Source: Endotrypanum monterogeii
Lineage: Eukaryota; Euglenozoa; Kinetoplastea; Trypanosomatida; Trypanosomatidae
NCBI GenBank assembly: GCA_000333855.2
Contig: CM007336.1
Span: forward strand, 425,388 to 489,387
Reading direction: 5' to 3'
Length of the DNA: 64,000 nt
Shown here piece by piece: positions 29,721-40,361 of the stretch. The first letter of the stretch is position 1. Each line of letters opens with the position of its first letter. Under the pieces are notes generated by a model. It saw only the letters and a list, made by a program, of their open reading frames with translations, made no database searches and was not told the DNA's origin. The position numbers and the translations under genes are program-made.

Positions 29721-30832
29721 AACGGTGTCGTCCACGAGACAGGCGTGTCACTGATAAAATAGGGAAAGGGGGGGGGGCGGCGGCGATTGGCCGACTGAAC
29801 GACAAACCCCCCCAAAAAAGTAAAATGTGATCTGCGTTCGTTAATACAAACAAAAAATGATACGGCTGATGAACGACGACCTTCAGGACGTGTTTTGACC
29901 GGCGCTTCTTTTTTTTTTTTTTGTGCGCCAGCGACTCTGTGAAGAGGAGAAAGGGAGTGGGTCCGACCGAAGACACCACACGGTGCCCCACACAAGGCAC
30001 CCTCACTGTGACAGCCGACGCAGAGATATGGCCAACTCCCCCGTCCGCACCTTACGTAGGGCGGTGTTTCTAGATGGTTTACCTTCCAAATGATTTTTTT
30101 TTTTTCGGAGGGGAGACGGAGTGCGAGTGAAGGGTGTGTGTGTGTATATATATAGGGGGGGGAATAAGGGAGAAGGAGTCATCCATAATAATTGAGGAAG
30201 AAGGGCTGTCCATCTATGGAGGCTGCAGTGGGGGGGGAGGGGGACACTTGCATAACCCCCTCCCTTCCCCAGAGAGATCTCTTTTTTCCCCCTAAGCGAC
30301 ATTTTCACATAACAGGATTGGAGCGACGTGGCGAAGCGGACGTGTGTAGCGATTGAGCTGAGGCAGCGGTCGCGGGGCACCGTTGAACACCACTGGACGT
30401 GGGATTCGTGTCGATGTACACGAATCCTAATGTATATGAAGCACGCGAATATATGAATAGATAATATATATATATATATATATACGTTTATATGTGTATA
30501 TACTGATACACTCGTGTAAGTTTTGAGGAGTCGGTTCTGACGTTGCGCCGACTTAAAGCCTCCGGGGAGAGCTGGAGAGGGGGGGGGGCTGATAGCTGCA
30601 ACAGGAAGATGTGGATATGCGTATTTGGAGAAGGCGTCTGTCTCAGCGGTAGACGTCGACTGTGCGTCATCTCCAACACATCGCCCTGTCTCTTCTTGTT
30701 GGTTCTACAACCTCCCTCCCTCTTCACCTGCAGCACTACTTTAAGGTATGTGGTTGTGCCGTGTGTGTATGTGGAAGGGAGGAGGAGGGAGGGGGTCATC
30801 CCTGTCGCTTGGCCACGCGGGTTTTCGTCCCT
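29721..30832. other. Intergenic region mitochondrial-type gene / MGC protein 1
   Basis: A poly-C/poly-A junction at about 29806-29819, A/T-runs at 29908-29922 and 30092-30105, G-runs near 30229-30242, and (TA)n at 30464-30484. Non-coding by composition; it should hold the 3' UTR of the MGC gene to its right. Confidence 0.55.
29751..29775 (-). promoter_or_regulatory. Predicted trans-splice acceptor of the mitochondrial-type gene
   Basis: Sense strand CCGCCCCCCCCTTTCCCTAT leads into TTTATCAG (AG at 29752-29751), a strong tract. It leaves a 30-nt 5' UTR before the ATG at 29720. Confidence 0.6.
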
Positions 30833-33800
30833 TTATTTTGCAGAGAGGTGGATGCGCTTTGCAAGCGCGCTCGTCGTGTGGTCGTTGCAGTACTGCGTGC
30901 GCCACTGCTCGTAGTGCACCGTCAAGAACTGCAGCGTTTTCTTCACGGCGTGTTGGTCAGTTGCCCCTTTTTTGCCCTCTTCACCTCCACAATACGGTTT
31001 TTCTAGCCGCCGTTGCTGCGCCGCCGCCTTTTCTCCCTGCCTCGTAGACTTGGCACGACTGGCCGCGCTACTCGACGGTGAGGGTAGTAGTGAGGTCGAG
31101 GTAGCGGCAGTGAGGCGTTCCTGAGCGGAGGTCCTTCTGCACGTTCGGGGAAGGGCGCTGCTGCGATGACGGGGGGCGCGTGGTCGCTGCGCTTCCTCCA
31201 TCATTTCAATGTAGTAGTAGTTGGTGGCCATGCATATTTCAAAGTGCGGCACAAGGTCCCCCCCCGCCTCCAGGGGAGCAGCAGTGCCTCCCCCTGTCGC
31301 GCAGTTCGCCTTGGCACCGCTCGCATTTCCTGTGGTGGCTACATGGGCTCGATCTTTATGAGGCCGGTGTTGCAACGAGTGGTGTTTCGATGGTAGTTGG
31401 GGTGCCAGCGGGACCTCCCGCCCCTCGTGTTCTGTGTGGAGCTCATCGAGCGTGCGAAGGTAGTGTGCCACAGCGTCGTAGAGGGCATACGCCTCGGCGC
31501 CGCGGAAGGGATGCCATGCTATGGGGACGCTGCCTGTGTCCAAGCTCGTTGTATTCATCGCTGCACAGTTGTGGTGTGCAGCACGTGTAAGCCAGGCGGG
31601 ACCGGCTGGACTTGCACGTTGCGCCTCTCCATCGTGGTTTGGTTTCCCCTGCAACACATCTCTGGCCTTGGCAGCTACGGAGGTCAAACACGACTTTTGT
31701 TTTTTCAGTTCGGGGACTGCCCCCCAAATCCATATGCGCCGCAGGAGGACGTTGTAGCCGTCGCGGGCAAGGACGTCCTGTACTGTCGCTCCTGCCTGCT
31801 TCGGTTGCCCACCCGCCGCCGCCACGGCGCTGCGGTACTTGGCCCGCAGGAAGTCGGCGTAGTAGTAAAGTACACCCGCCAAAACACCGAACGATCCCCC
31901 GGAGAACATGGCAGGCAGCCAAGTCTCACCCATACCCCCCCCTCCCCCTCGCGGATGGGGCGCTGCTTTAAGGAAGCGGATTGGTTGCGGCGCGATCACG
32001 ATGTCGTGTAGTGGGCGTGGCGCTGGAAGCGTCGGAAGAGGACCGATCGTGTACTTGGGCGCACCGGCGTCGTAGAGATCATGGCACTTGTTAACATCAC
32101 CCACGTGCGACTGCGGAAGGGCACGGTTGTAGGTTTTAACGATATTCGATGTGTCGCTGATGGAGCGCTCCGCATCGTCATCGATGTTGCCGGCGCAACA
32201 GAATATGTGGTTGTGTGGGGTGGTCAGCAGCGACATCAATATTGGCACCCAGTCAGCGTGGATTTCTTTCACAGGCACCTCCTCAGGGAACTGCCGCAAC
32301 ATCTTCAACGTGAGAAGCGAGAGCTCAACTTTATCGGTCCGCGTGTGCGGCAGGAAGATAGCGCTAAGCTGCACACTCTCTTCCAACCTTTCCAGCAGCT
32401 CGCTGCGAGCAGAGGAGACAAGTCGGTGCATCTCGTCTAGGTCCAACTTGAGTGCCCGCAACTCGCAGTCCGCCAGCTGCCACTCTCGCTCAATATGGGA
32501 CACTCCCTTTGCCTCTCCGCTTGCCCAGGTACCACCGCTGGCTCCCTGGCACGCCCCCGAGCCGCTTTCACTATCACCGTTGAGATCCGTCTTTTCATTC
32601 TCGTGAAATCTGGTTTCTGCTGCCGATATCGCTGGTAGGCCACTTCCTACGCGCGGGCGAGAACGACGGAGTTCATGTGGTGTGATGAGAGGATCGAAAG
32701 AGAGGCTACCAACCGAGCCCCCGATACACCGCGACCTCTCAATCGAGACTGTGTCGTTCTTTTCCGACGTGCCGTTACCTGCTTCGCCACCCTTCGACGA
32801 AGGCATCACAGCCCTCTTCGAGTCCCTCTGCACCGCCGAGGAGGCGACCAGCAGATCGACGTTCATCTTTTTTTTTGCCAGGAGCTTGCTGCATATCGGA
32901 GAGGTATTATGAGACAGCGCAGTGAGGCTGAGGCTTGTGGCGTCGTCTTCGACCGCTTGGTCGGTGCGACTGCTGGGAACCCGTGTCACCGCCACTGCCG
33001 CCCACGCCCGTCCACTCGCTACCGTGAAGCTATGTCCCACCAGGCTGCTGTTCCGTGACGAGGTATCATAGAGAAGACACTCCGTGATCGTTGTGGGGAT
33101 ACCGCTTGGGGGAGCGGCAGATAACGCCCTGACCTCTTCGGGTGGGTCTGCCAAGATTCGCTTTGGTTTCGGAGCACCTACGGTTCGCGGTGACGCAGAA
33201 GCGGATAGTGTGACGTTGAGAGGGGGCGGGGAAAGAGGATCGTTATGTACCCTGAGGCTTGCCATGCCGGCGCTGCTCATGAAGGCTCTATGCGATACCT
33301 CTCCCTCAGCTGGAGCAGCCGATATTTTATCGTCGATAGCGATGCAGCCCAGGGGTGGGTGTCGTGTGCGCGATGTCAAGGGAGTATGATCACTTTTATT
33401 GGCGTTGCTACGTGCACTCCCGAAAGCGGCCCCGGCGGAGCGGGGAGGGGAAAGGGGCATGGTGCTGGTAGTCGAATCGCTGGTGACTGCGAGCGTGGAG
33501 GTAGGCGTCTGTGCACGCAGATGCTCGGCTGACTGAGTCGTTCTGCACGCCGCGATCCGCGCCTCCACTTCCGGTGATAGAAGCGTCTGTACGATGGGGT
33601 CAAGCGGACCTCTGTAGTACGTGTTGTACGGTACCCCGTGCGGAGTAGTCTGTGTGGCGAAGACGGTGAAGTTGCCGGTGTTCAGCACATCTCGAGTCGT
33701 CTCCTGCTGCTGTGAGACAAAGGATGCTGTATCCTCCACTCTGGTGCCGCCGCCAGCGTCGAAGCTTATGTTTCCCGGTGTGATAAAGTGTGCCGAGTAG

Positions 33801-36769
33801 GCGTTGGTGGTGTGTTCCAGCTGTGTGCTAAGTAGCTGTAGCGACGAGGCGATGCCCTCATATCGCTGCAAGTACAGGGAGAGAGGACGCGCCTTGATGG
33901 GCATGGAGAGAAGTTTGATCACCCACCGTTTGATGCCGTGAATCAGCTCCGAAACTGGGCACCCATCCATGAGCGATAATGCGTCCACGTACTTCATTCC
34001 ACCAATTTGGCGAAATGTGCCACGTAACAGAAAGTCGTCGTCGTCGTCGTCGTCAAGATGCGGCTCTGCCCACAAACACTGGTCTCTCAGCGCACTTGTC
34101 AAGCCACGTTGCTGACCTCCACGGTGGTGATGCCGCCGCCGGTGCTGACGTCGGCCCCTGCTCGACACATTCGACCACAGACTGCGTCGACGCTCGCCGC
34201 CACCACCACCACCACCCCGTCTCGAGACTGCGGTTCCATTCTTGCTACTGCTGCTGCTGCTGCTGCTGGTGCTGGTGCTCTCTGATGAGTCATCCTCCAC
34301 CGCATTGTGCGATCCAGATGCGTTGTACACCGTATCCCTGTCGTAGTCTTCCCCCGTCGCTGCATAACGAAATGGCAACGGAGCGACGCTATTCCCGCCT
34401 ACGCCGACCCCTGGGTGTGCTGAAGCATTCGCCTCGTATACCCCCTCCGAGAAACTCGCTGACGTCGGCACCATCATGCTCGACTCGTTCACCATAGGGG
34501 CGCGCTGCCGTCGGTGCTGGCGGTCGGCCATTCGAGTCGATGCAAGGACAACGTACAAACCGTGACGTCGCAGCTTCCTGCAGATACGAGCCTTAATACT
34601 GTCCAGTTTGGCATCACGCGCGCGGTGTGAAGCTGAGACAGGGAGACAGACGGAGGCGTTGATGTTGGTATCATTTGACTGGTTTCCTGCTCCACCACAC
34701 TTTTGCTGCGAGACGCGGCCCACTCGCAGTAGTTCCTCGATCCATGCGGCGTCGTCGGCCTCGTTGATTTTTTCCCGGTACTCCACCACCATCACACCAC
34801 CGTAGCGAACAGCAGTGATGCAGCCAACGCCGTACATCTCCCTTGATTGCGCGTCGGCTAGGTTGAGAGAGACGGCTTTGCATCGTGTGGAGGTGGTGTG
34901 GAAGGCGGTCGGCACCAGTGAGCACTCGTACATGGGGACGGCAATAATGACGTACGCGTGGGGAAGCCATGTCGCCTTGAGCGCATCGGTCTCCATTGCC
35001 TCCTGTGCATACTTTCCTGTACGCCGCACTGAATTAAGACAAGGCGTACTCGAAGAGACGCTTAGTGTCATGTTTGTCCTCCGCACCGAGGAGGCAGGTG
35101 CATGACTCGTGCTGGGAAACAGATCCGACGATTCCACCATCGACCGTGGCGCGTGCAGCTGCGGGGACGGTAGTGTGGTAGCGGCCCTCGTTGGGGGCGG
35201 CGGGGTGTTCTCCCCTGATTCTGCTGTGGATCGCTGAGGGGTGTCTTTCACCCGTTGATGTCTCGTCTCTCTGCTGCCGCATGGGCTCGTTGCCTCCACA
35301 TCCACGTGAACGAATGCCGCTTGTACCGTATTATTATATACTTCATCCTTCCTGTCAGCAGCGAGAGTCTTGCTGCAGTCTTCCCTGCCGCCGACATCAC
35401 GGTGCCCCGACTGCCACGACGCGGATGCTGCTTGCGCCGGGACTGATGACCCGAGATATGGGTCATCGACGACGCCATATGCCTGGCTGACATTTTCCCT
35501 CTCAGCACCGTCATGCTTTTTCTTACTTTCCTGGGGTACCTCGTTGGCGTTGTTCTTGTCGGACATCAAGGACCAGCTTCTCGAGGGGTTTGCTGGCGCT
35601 GTGGCAGCCTCACCCTGACGCATTGCTGCACGCCACTGTCGCTGCGCCTCATACTGTGCGAGCGAGCGGCGCAGACGATCTTGTTCATCCTGCAAGCTCA
35701 CATAGAGCCACCCCCCAAAGCACAACTCCGCGTTGGGCGGCAGGGCAAGGAGTTCCATCGCCGTGATGCTCCCAACCACCACGGGCTGCCTTGTAGCCGA
35801 TACTCCTTCAGCGTCGTGGTCGTCCATGGGGTAGTTGTTGGATGCACTTAAAGGATCACCGCTACTCCAGTCGCCTTCCGAGGTAGAGCTTGGGTACGCT
35901 GGAGGGAAGACGTCAATGCTTATGGCTGATACTACTTCTGCCTGTCCTCGACTTCCCTCACCTGAAGCTGCGACATCACTCGAGGTGAAAAAGGGTGTGT
36001 GTGATTCGCTTTTTTGATGCGAGTCAATCCGGCGGCCAAGACCTGTCGACTGGGGCGCACTGTTCAGCCACCTCGCGCGCGCCTCCGGCACCAAGGCAAT
36101 GTGATTGTACCACCGATTGGCAGGGGCGCAGCGGAAGACGACGCCGCTGTACACAGAAAGCTCGTTGTACTGGAGGTATGGGTGATGACTGTGAGAGATC
36201 TTTTCCAGCTCAATCGCATTTTTAACGACTCGCCGTATCGCCCTGGGACGGGTATTGCTCGCCTTGTGCGCGGCTGCGGGGGGGTAACTGTTGCGATGAT
36301 GTTGCCCTTCATGCGTCGCCCCGGTGCATGTAATGCTGGGTGATGATGCTCGGGTGATCGACAGGGCGCCAGATGGTGAGGCCGGTGACGGCCCAGCACG
36401 CGCGGCCAAAGGCCCATAGAGGTTTGAGCTCGAAACTGGGTCCCGGTGGAGAGGAGATGCATTGGCTGACGTGCCAGCGCTCGCACTGACTTTGGTGATT
36501 TCTCCTACCCCCACCTGTCCCCGTGCGCTAGATCGCACCTTAGAATGACTCGCCGTCGCCTCGCTGGCCGTATCCTCGCGCAGTGTGCGCACGATGAAGC
36601 AGTGGTTTTTAGTGCGCAGCCCCATGACCTGCTGCGAGATTCCCATCCAGCGACTTGTCGTGTACTCTGTGGCTTCTTCATCCCCGAAGGCGCTGTTCCA
36701 GCAGGCACCGAGGAAGTCCCGCTGGTAAGCGATTTGCTGCGTATGCAGCCTCTGGTTGGCGCAGCCCAT
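30833..36769 (-). CDS. Giant MGC protein 1 with MACPF-like core
   Basis: 1978 residues. It starts MGCANQR, a classic N-myristoylation (Gly2) plus palmitoylation (Cys3) signal, so it is likely anchored to the inner face of a membrane such as flagellum or plasma membrane. Three blocks are shared with the protein at 46275-52856: MYGVGCITAVRYGGVMVVE at 645-663; RQIGG near 919 followed by W-x(6)-P and SLYLQRYEGIASSLQLL (to about 985); and FGVLAGVLYYYADF near 1626. The first two recall the MACPF fold (a YGTH-type signature followed by GG, then W/P helices), but TH is VG here. Insertions include Asp7 (near 901) and poly-Ser, and the C-terminus is Lys/Ala-rich. No secretion signal is seen, so a secreted pore-former is unlikely. 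A predicted acceptor at 36844 gives a 74-nt 5' UTR. Function unknown. Confidence 0.75.
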   Translation of the reverse strand: MGCANQRLHTQQIAYQRDFLGACWNSAFGDEEATEYTTSRWMGISQQVMGLRTKNHCFIVRTLREDTASEATASHSKVRSSARGQVGVGEITKVSASAGTSANASPLHRDPVSSSNLYGPLAARAGPSPASPSGALSITRASSPSITCTGATHEGQHHRNSYPPAAAHKASNTRPRAIRRVVKNAIELEKISHSHHPYLQYNELSVYSGVVFRCAPANRWYNHIALVPEARARWLNSAPQSTGLGRRIDSHQKSESHTPFFTSSDVAASGEGSRGQAEVVSAISIDVFPPAYPSSTSEGDWSSGDPLSASNNYPMDDHDAEGVSATRQPVVVGSITAMELLALPPNAELCFGGWLYVSLQDEQDRLRRSLAQYEAQRQWRAAMRQGEAATAPANPSRSWSLMSDKNNANEVPQESKKKHDGAERENVSQAYGVVDDPYLGSSVPAQAASASWQSGHRDVGGREDCSKTLAADRKDEVYNNTVQAAFVHVDVEATSPCGSRETRHQRVKDTPQRSTAESGENTPPPPTRAATTLPSPQLHAPRSMVESSDLFPSTSHAPASSVRRTNMTLSVSSSTPCLNSVRRTGKYAQEAMETDALKATWLPHAYVIIAVPMYECSLVPTAFHTTSTRCKAVSLNLADAQSREMYGVGCITAVRYGGVMVVEYREKINEADDAAWIEELLRVGRVSQQKCGGAGNQSNDTNINASVCLPVSASHRARDAKLDSIKARICRKLRRHGLYVVLASTRMADRQHRRQRAPMVNESSMMVPTSASFSEGVYEANASAHPGVGVGGNSVAPLPFRYAATGEDYDRDTVYNASGSHNAVEDDSSESTSTSSSSSSSSKNGTAVSRRGGGGGGGERRRSLWSNVSSRGRRQHRRRHHHRGGQQRGLTSALRDQCLWAEPHLDDDDDDDFLLRGTFRQIGGMKYVDALSLMDGCPVSELIHGIKRWVIKLLSMPIKARPLSLYLQRYEGIASSLQLLSTQLEHTTNAYSAHFITPGNISFDAGGGTRVEDTASFVSQQQETTRDVLNTGNFTVFATQTTPHGVPYNTYYRGPLDPIVQTLLSPEVEARIAACRTTQSAEHLRAQTPTSTLAVTSDSTTSTMPLSPPRSAGAAFGSARSNANKSDHTPLTSRTRHPPLGCIAIDDKISAAPAEGEVSHRAFMSSAGMASLRVHNDPLSPPPLNVTLSASASPRTVGAPKPKRILADPPEEVRALSAAPPSGIPTTITECLLYDTSSRNSSLVGHSFTVASGRAWAAVAVTRVPSSRTDQAVEDDATSLSLTALSHNTSPICSKLLAKKKMNVDLLVASSAVQRDSKRAVMPSSKGGEAGNGTSEKNDTVSIERSRCIGGSVGSLSFDPLITPHELRRSRPRVGSGLPAISAAETRFHENEKTDLNGDSESGSGACQGASGGTWASGEAKGVSHIEREWQLADCELRALKLDLDEMHRLVSSARSELLERLEESVQLSAIFLPHTRTDKVELSLLTLKMLRQFPEEVPVKEIHADWVPILMSLLTTPHNHIFCCAGNIDDDAERSISDTSNIVKTYNRALPQSHVGDVNKCHDLYDAGAPKYTIGPLPTLPAPRPLHDIVIAPQPIRFLKAAPHPRGGGGGMGETWLPAMFSGGSFGVLAGVLYYYADFLRAKYRSAVAAAGGQPKQAGATVQDVLARDGYNVLLRRIWIWGAVPELKKQKSCLTSVAAKARDVLQGKPNHDGEAQRASPAGPAWLTRAAHHNCAAMNTTSLDTGSVPIAWHPFRGAEAYALYDAVAHYLRTLDELHTEHEGREVPLAPQLPSKHHSLQHRPHKDRAHVATTGNASGAKANCATGGGTAAPLEAGGDLVPHFEICMATNYYYIEMMEEAQRPRAPRHRSSALPRTCRRTSAQERLTAATSTSLLPSPSSSAASRAKSTRQGEKAAAQQRRLEKPYCGGEEGKKGATDQHAVKKTLQFLTVHYEQWRTQYCNDHTTSALAKRIHLSAK
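34029..34052 (-). repeat. Trinucleotide tract encoding poly-Asp
   Basis: GTC repeats on the plus strand (GAC on the sense strand) encode seven Asp in the linker just before the second conserved block of MGC protein 1. A TGC-type repeat at about 34249-34270 similarly encodes poly-Ser. Confidence 0.85.
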
Positions 36770-36843
36770 CCCTCTTCCACCCCTCCCCTACGCCTCTTCT
36801 GGCCTCCCCCCCACACTGCGGGGACCCGCTTGAGAGGATTGGG

Positions 36844-36892
36844 CTGTATGCGCCAGAACAGAAGACGAGGGGGAGGAAGGAGACGACGACTG
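36844..36892 (-). promoter_or_regulatory. Predicted trans-splice acceptor of MGC protein 1
   Basis: The sense strand has a long pyrimidine tract (plus 36858-36890), then GGCGCATACAG, with the AG at 36845-36844 the first AG after it. The 5' UTR is predicted at 74 nt. Confidence 0.55.
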
Positions 36893-37597
36893 GCAATTGG
36901 GCAAACAACAGAAAGGAGCAAAAGAAAGAGACGATTGCGTCTTTTTTTTTTTTAGAAAAAAAAGTTTATTTTATGAAGACTGGTGCTGCTGCTGCTGCTG
37001 CTGCTAGTGGTGGTGGTGGCGTCAATCGGGTTGAACTCACAGGGGTGTTAGCGCCAAATCCACAGCAGACAAAAGGGGGGATACGTACACACTCATACCA
37101 CCGGAGCAGGCAACACAGATGAGTGGGGAGGCAAGGGGGGAAAAAAATGAAGCAATGCTGGTGAAAGGTGCTCACGATGGGGCCGCGAAAAAAGGGGGCG
37201 CGGTCGAGTGAGGATGGCAGCAATGATAAGAGCCGAATGTCAAGATTTTGGGTAATAACGACACACAACCCCCCCCCCCCCCAAAAAAAAAAACTTGATG
37301 ACGCGATAGGTGGAAAGGGAAGGTCAGAGCAAGAGAAGAGGATTTGTGATGGCTGTGATGGTGAGTGGGAGCTATAAAGTACCGGCGTGGCTGTGTAGAC
37401 GTCCTCGTTTCTGGGAACCACACGAGTCGACCAACAACAACCAAAAAAAAAAACAATTGTGTAGAATGAGCAGATAGTAAGTTGAGTGGAATTTAGAACA
37501 CGGCGATTTGAGTCACACGTAAGAGTAGGGGATGGGAGATGGGAGATGGGGGGGGGGGGGAGGGGGAGAATTTACAAAACAATACCTCTCTTTCGAG

Positions 37598-37599
<2 letters not shown>

Positions 37600-37632
<33 letters not shown>
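37600..37632. repeat. (TA)n microsatellite
   Basis: Alternating AT run of 33 bases in the gap between MGC protein 1 and the Sm-like gene. Confidence 0.95.
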
Positions 37633-37635
<3 letters not shown>

Positions 37636-38484
37636 TCTGTGTGTATCGAATAACAGTACGTCTTGTGTTCTCAGCACGTCAAGCGCCTGGTAAAGGTAGT
37701 TCCTCCGATTATGAGTAGTTATGAGGTAAGATGAAGTGGGGAGGGGGAGCAGCGAGATGACAATTTTCATATATAGAAGACTTTCATTCCCATCATCTAG
37801 GTGGTTATGAGGCATCGCAACTTGTCCTGCGGGGGGGGAGGGAGGGGGAGGACTCTCGCTTCTGCGTACCGTCTATTAAGCACTGCCCCTAATGTTTGAT
37901 AGAGTCTGCGAACGTATAGCATCAACTTCCATCTCTATTTCTTGTCTCACCCAGTTGCAGACACGAGTTGGGCTAGGCGGTGCAAGTCAGACTTGAGTCC
38001 CTCGAGGAGGCAGCAGACCTGTCAGGCCTTTTTACTCCCGTACCGACCTCCATCTCTTGACTGTAACACATCCGCACGAGCAAGATGTGAGGGGGTCACT
38101 TTAAGGGGACGACCACTCGGGCGTACACACCGCTACACAGCTCCGACATGGAATGCAACAGACCTCCCCTGTCCTGACAGGACGTGTGCATCTGTTTTGA
38201 TTATTATACAAAGCTGGCGCTCTATTCCCACACGCACTTCAATTTTTCCGTTTCGCTTCTCGTCTTTTTTTTTTTTTTGTTTCTTACCATCTGTGGGTGG
38301 ATAACACGCCCAGCGGAATCACTAGTTGAACGTGCCCGCGTATGCGCTCGTACGCAGACATTTTCCACTCATTTTTTCTTTTTTTTTCCCATCACGTGAG
38401 GCCGTTCCCACTGAAAACCTGGAGACTCATATTCTCGCTGGGGTGTCGTTGATTCACTAATCCTGTCCCCCTCCTCTCTTGTTT

Positions 38485-38934
38485 CTAAGCGGAGGGTCTC
38501 ACTTGCTCTGCGGCTGCGAGCACTTCACCATAGCTCGTGCCGCCGTCTTTCGTTTCGTGAATAAAGTCCAAATACCGAATGTAGGTGCCACGCACAACAA
38601 TGCTCTGGATGCACCGAAGCGCCATCGGGTTCAATTCATGTGTGTCTTTGGTCTTGCGTGCGACCACGCTGTGGCTTCCGCCAGGGCTGCTGCTACTGCT
38701 ATCACCCGACGTCGCTAGGGTGCGCGTGGCCGGGGTGTCCTCGTGTGTGGCGTCACTACTGCGACGAACAGCGGTGAGTGTGATGGCGTCGACCTTAATA
38801 TTCATCGTGGCTGCGTCCATCTCCAGCAGGCGTCCAACCACCACCGTGCCGTTGGTGAGCACCACACGCACAAGGGCGTGAAGCGCTGGTCCTCTTGCTA
38901 GGACACCAGGAAGTGTCACGACGGATTCACTCAT
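38485..38934 (-). CDS. Sm-fold snRNP protein (SmD3/SmD1 type)
   Basis: 149 residues. The Sm1 motif is at about 19-56 (LTNGTVVVGRLLEMD, then MNIKVDAITLT) and Sm2 at 105-124 (IQSIVVRGTYIRYLDF). The (V)RGxxIRY core is that of the D-class Sm proteins that ring U-rich snRNAs in the nucleus. A Ser/Thr-rich, charged insertion (about 57-103) separates the motifs, where canonical SmD proteins have only a short loop. Trypanosomatids have variant Sm proteins that replace canonical SmD3/SmB in the U2 snRNP, such as Sm16.5K. The length and D3-like GRLLE/ITLT features make this a candidate, but SmD1 is also possible. A strong acceptor at 38951-38950 gives a 15-nt 5' UTR. Sm fold is secure; the exact subunit is open. 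Confidence 0.85.
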   Translation of the reverse strand: MSESVVTLPGVLARGPALHALVRVVLTNGTVVVGRLLEMDAATMNIKVDAITLTAVRRSSDATHEDTPATRTLATSGDSSSSSPGGSHSVVARKTKDTHELNPMALRCIQSIVVRGTYIRYLDFIHETKDGGTSYGEVLAAAEQVRPSA

Positions 38935-40361
38935 TTTTTCTCTACGTCTCTGCGCGCGTGTGTAAATATATATATATATATAGATAGAAGGGGTCGGAGG
39001 AAGGGAAGAGGGGGCGGGAATCGTTTATGCTTTGCAGGTACACTCACCTTGATGGACCCTTGAGTCGGTCCAACGAGGCACAGATTATTGTGGGCACATG
39101 TTCTGCCTTCTGTTCAAGATGGAGATGATAATGATAGTGCGAGTTAGTACGTGAAGAAAGGTGAGATCAACACCAGCTTACACGTACATAAAATTTAAGA
39201 AGGGGATTGCCTGGAAGCTCCACCCAACACAGGAGGGGTTACATTGCTTGCGCAGCAGGGCAGGGATAGAGCCCCCCCCTCCCCCTCCCCTGTATCTACT
39301 CACACGAAACAATGTCACTACCGCTAGAAAGCGGGTGGGGTGGGGAATGCGAACGAATATACCCCATGAGGGAGAAAAAAAATAAAGACACATCAGCAGC
39401 CCCGCCTTTTGTACTCGATTCACCTTTGCCTTTGGGCTTCGCCACTGCGAACCGACCAGCATGTGGCTTCGCACGTCTCGCTCTCTGTGTGCCCACGTGT
39501 GTGTCCCCCTCCTCCTTTCTCTTCTCGCACAACACGGGAGGTTGTGTATTGCGCGATTCACTGATGATCGGCTCGTGTGCGCGTGTGCTGTAAGCAACAC
39601 TGAGACACGCACACGCATACACACACATATATATATATATATATATCTCAATCAAGAACATCTGTTCTGCCGTAGAAAAACGGGGCAGATGCCCAGGGAG
39701 AACAAAGAGGAGGGGAAGGAGGGAGGGGATGAAGACCCCCAAAAGCGAAACACTCGGCTGGCATATTAGGAGTGGAATGGAGTGTGATAGGGGGAGGGAG
39801 TGGGGTAGATGCAAAACAAACAAACACAAAAAAGAGATACCCATCTTTAGATGCACGCACGCACGCACACACACAGATATAAAAATAATATATATATATA
39901 GAGAGAGAGAGGCTCATATACATGGATAAGTACTCGTGGAAAGCCTCGATAAGCACACAGAGACAATGGCGCCCCTCCAGCGTACACTCACCTCCGTTTC
40001 CCCCACATGCGTGTACTTAGCACTTCTCTCTCCACTGGCGCTCTCACAGGTTTGTTTGTTTGGTGGGTGGGTGTAGGAAGCCGTGAAAAAATAACCACTG
40101 TACATTTTATGCGTATCGCTTTCAGTGGCGTGTGTTTGCTGTCGTCTTACATCAGATGTGTGGCGGCTTGCGTACAGTTCACTGACCACAGGGGGGGGGG
40201 CAAAATTTTTATTCTCGTGGAGCAAGGTGAAGGGGGAAGGAAGGAAAGATAGGAAATGGGGGATATGCGACACGCAGCAGCATAAACATGGCCGTGCTCT
40301 TCCGCAGCATCTCCCCCTCCCCCCTCTTTCTCTCCCCCCTGCTCCCTCGAGGGTATTTGTT
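38935..40361. other. Intergenic region Sm-like gene / coiled-coil giant
   Basis: 1.4 kb with no convincing gene. It has (TA)n at 38966-38982, 39627-39646 and about 39887-39900, (GCAC)/(CA) runs near 39853-39875, and G-runs at 40191-40200. Open frames up to 192 residues here are rich in Tyr/Ile/His from repeats and are rejected. Confidence 0.55.
38950..39020 (-). promoter_or_regulatory. Predicted trans-splice acceptor of the Sm-like gene
   Basis: The sense pyrimidine tract (plus 38984-39018) is followed by a (TA)n spacer (38966-38982) and then GCGCGCAG, with the first AG at 38951-38950, 15 nt before the ATG. Confidence 0.6.

Larger units (their letters stand above)
36770..38484. other. Intergenic region MGC protein 1 / Sm-like gene
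   Basis: 1.7 kb without a gene. It holds T12/A8 runs at 36942-36963, a non-coding (CTG)n then (GGT)n array at 36987-37020, a C14/A11 homopolymer junction at 37269-37293, a G-run at 37547-37560, and (TA)n at 37600-37632. The right half should be the 3' UTR of the Sm-like gene. Confidence 0.55.

Noticed and set aside
29721..29735. Five-codon extension of the mitochondrial-type protein
   Set aside because: It begins with GTG and adds two acidic residues to what is otherwise a clean presequence.
39296..39874. Minus-strand frame of 192 codons between the Sm-like and coiled-coil genes
   Set aside because: Its product is dominated by repeat-derived Tyr/Ile/His/Cys runs and spans a (TA)n array; no protein-like core.
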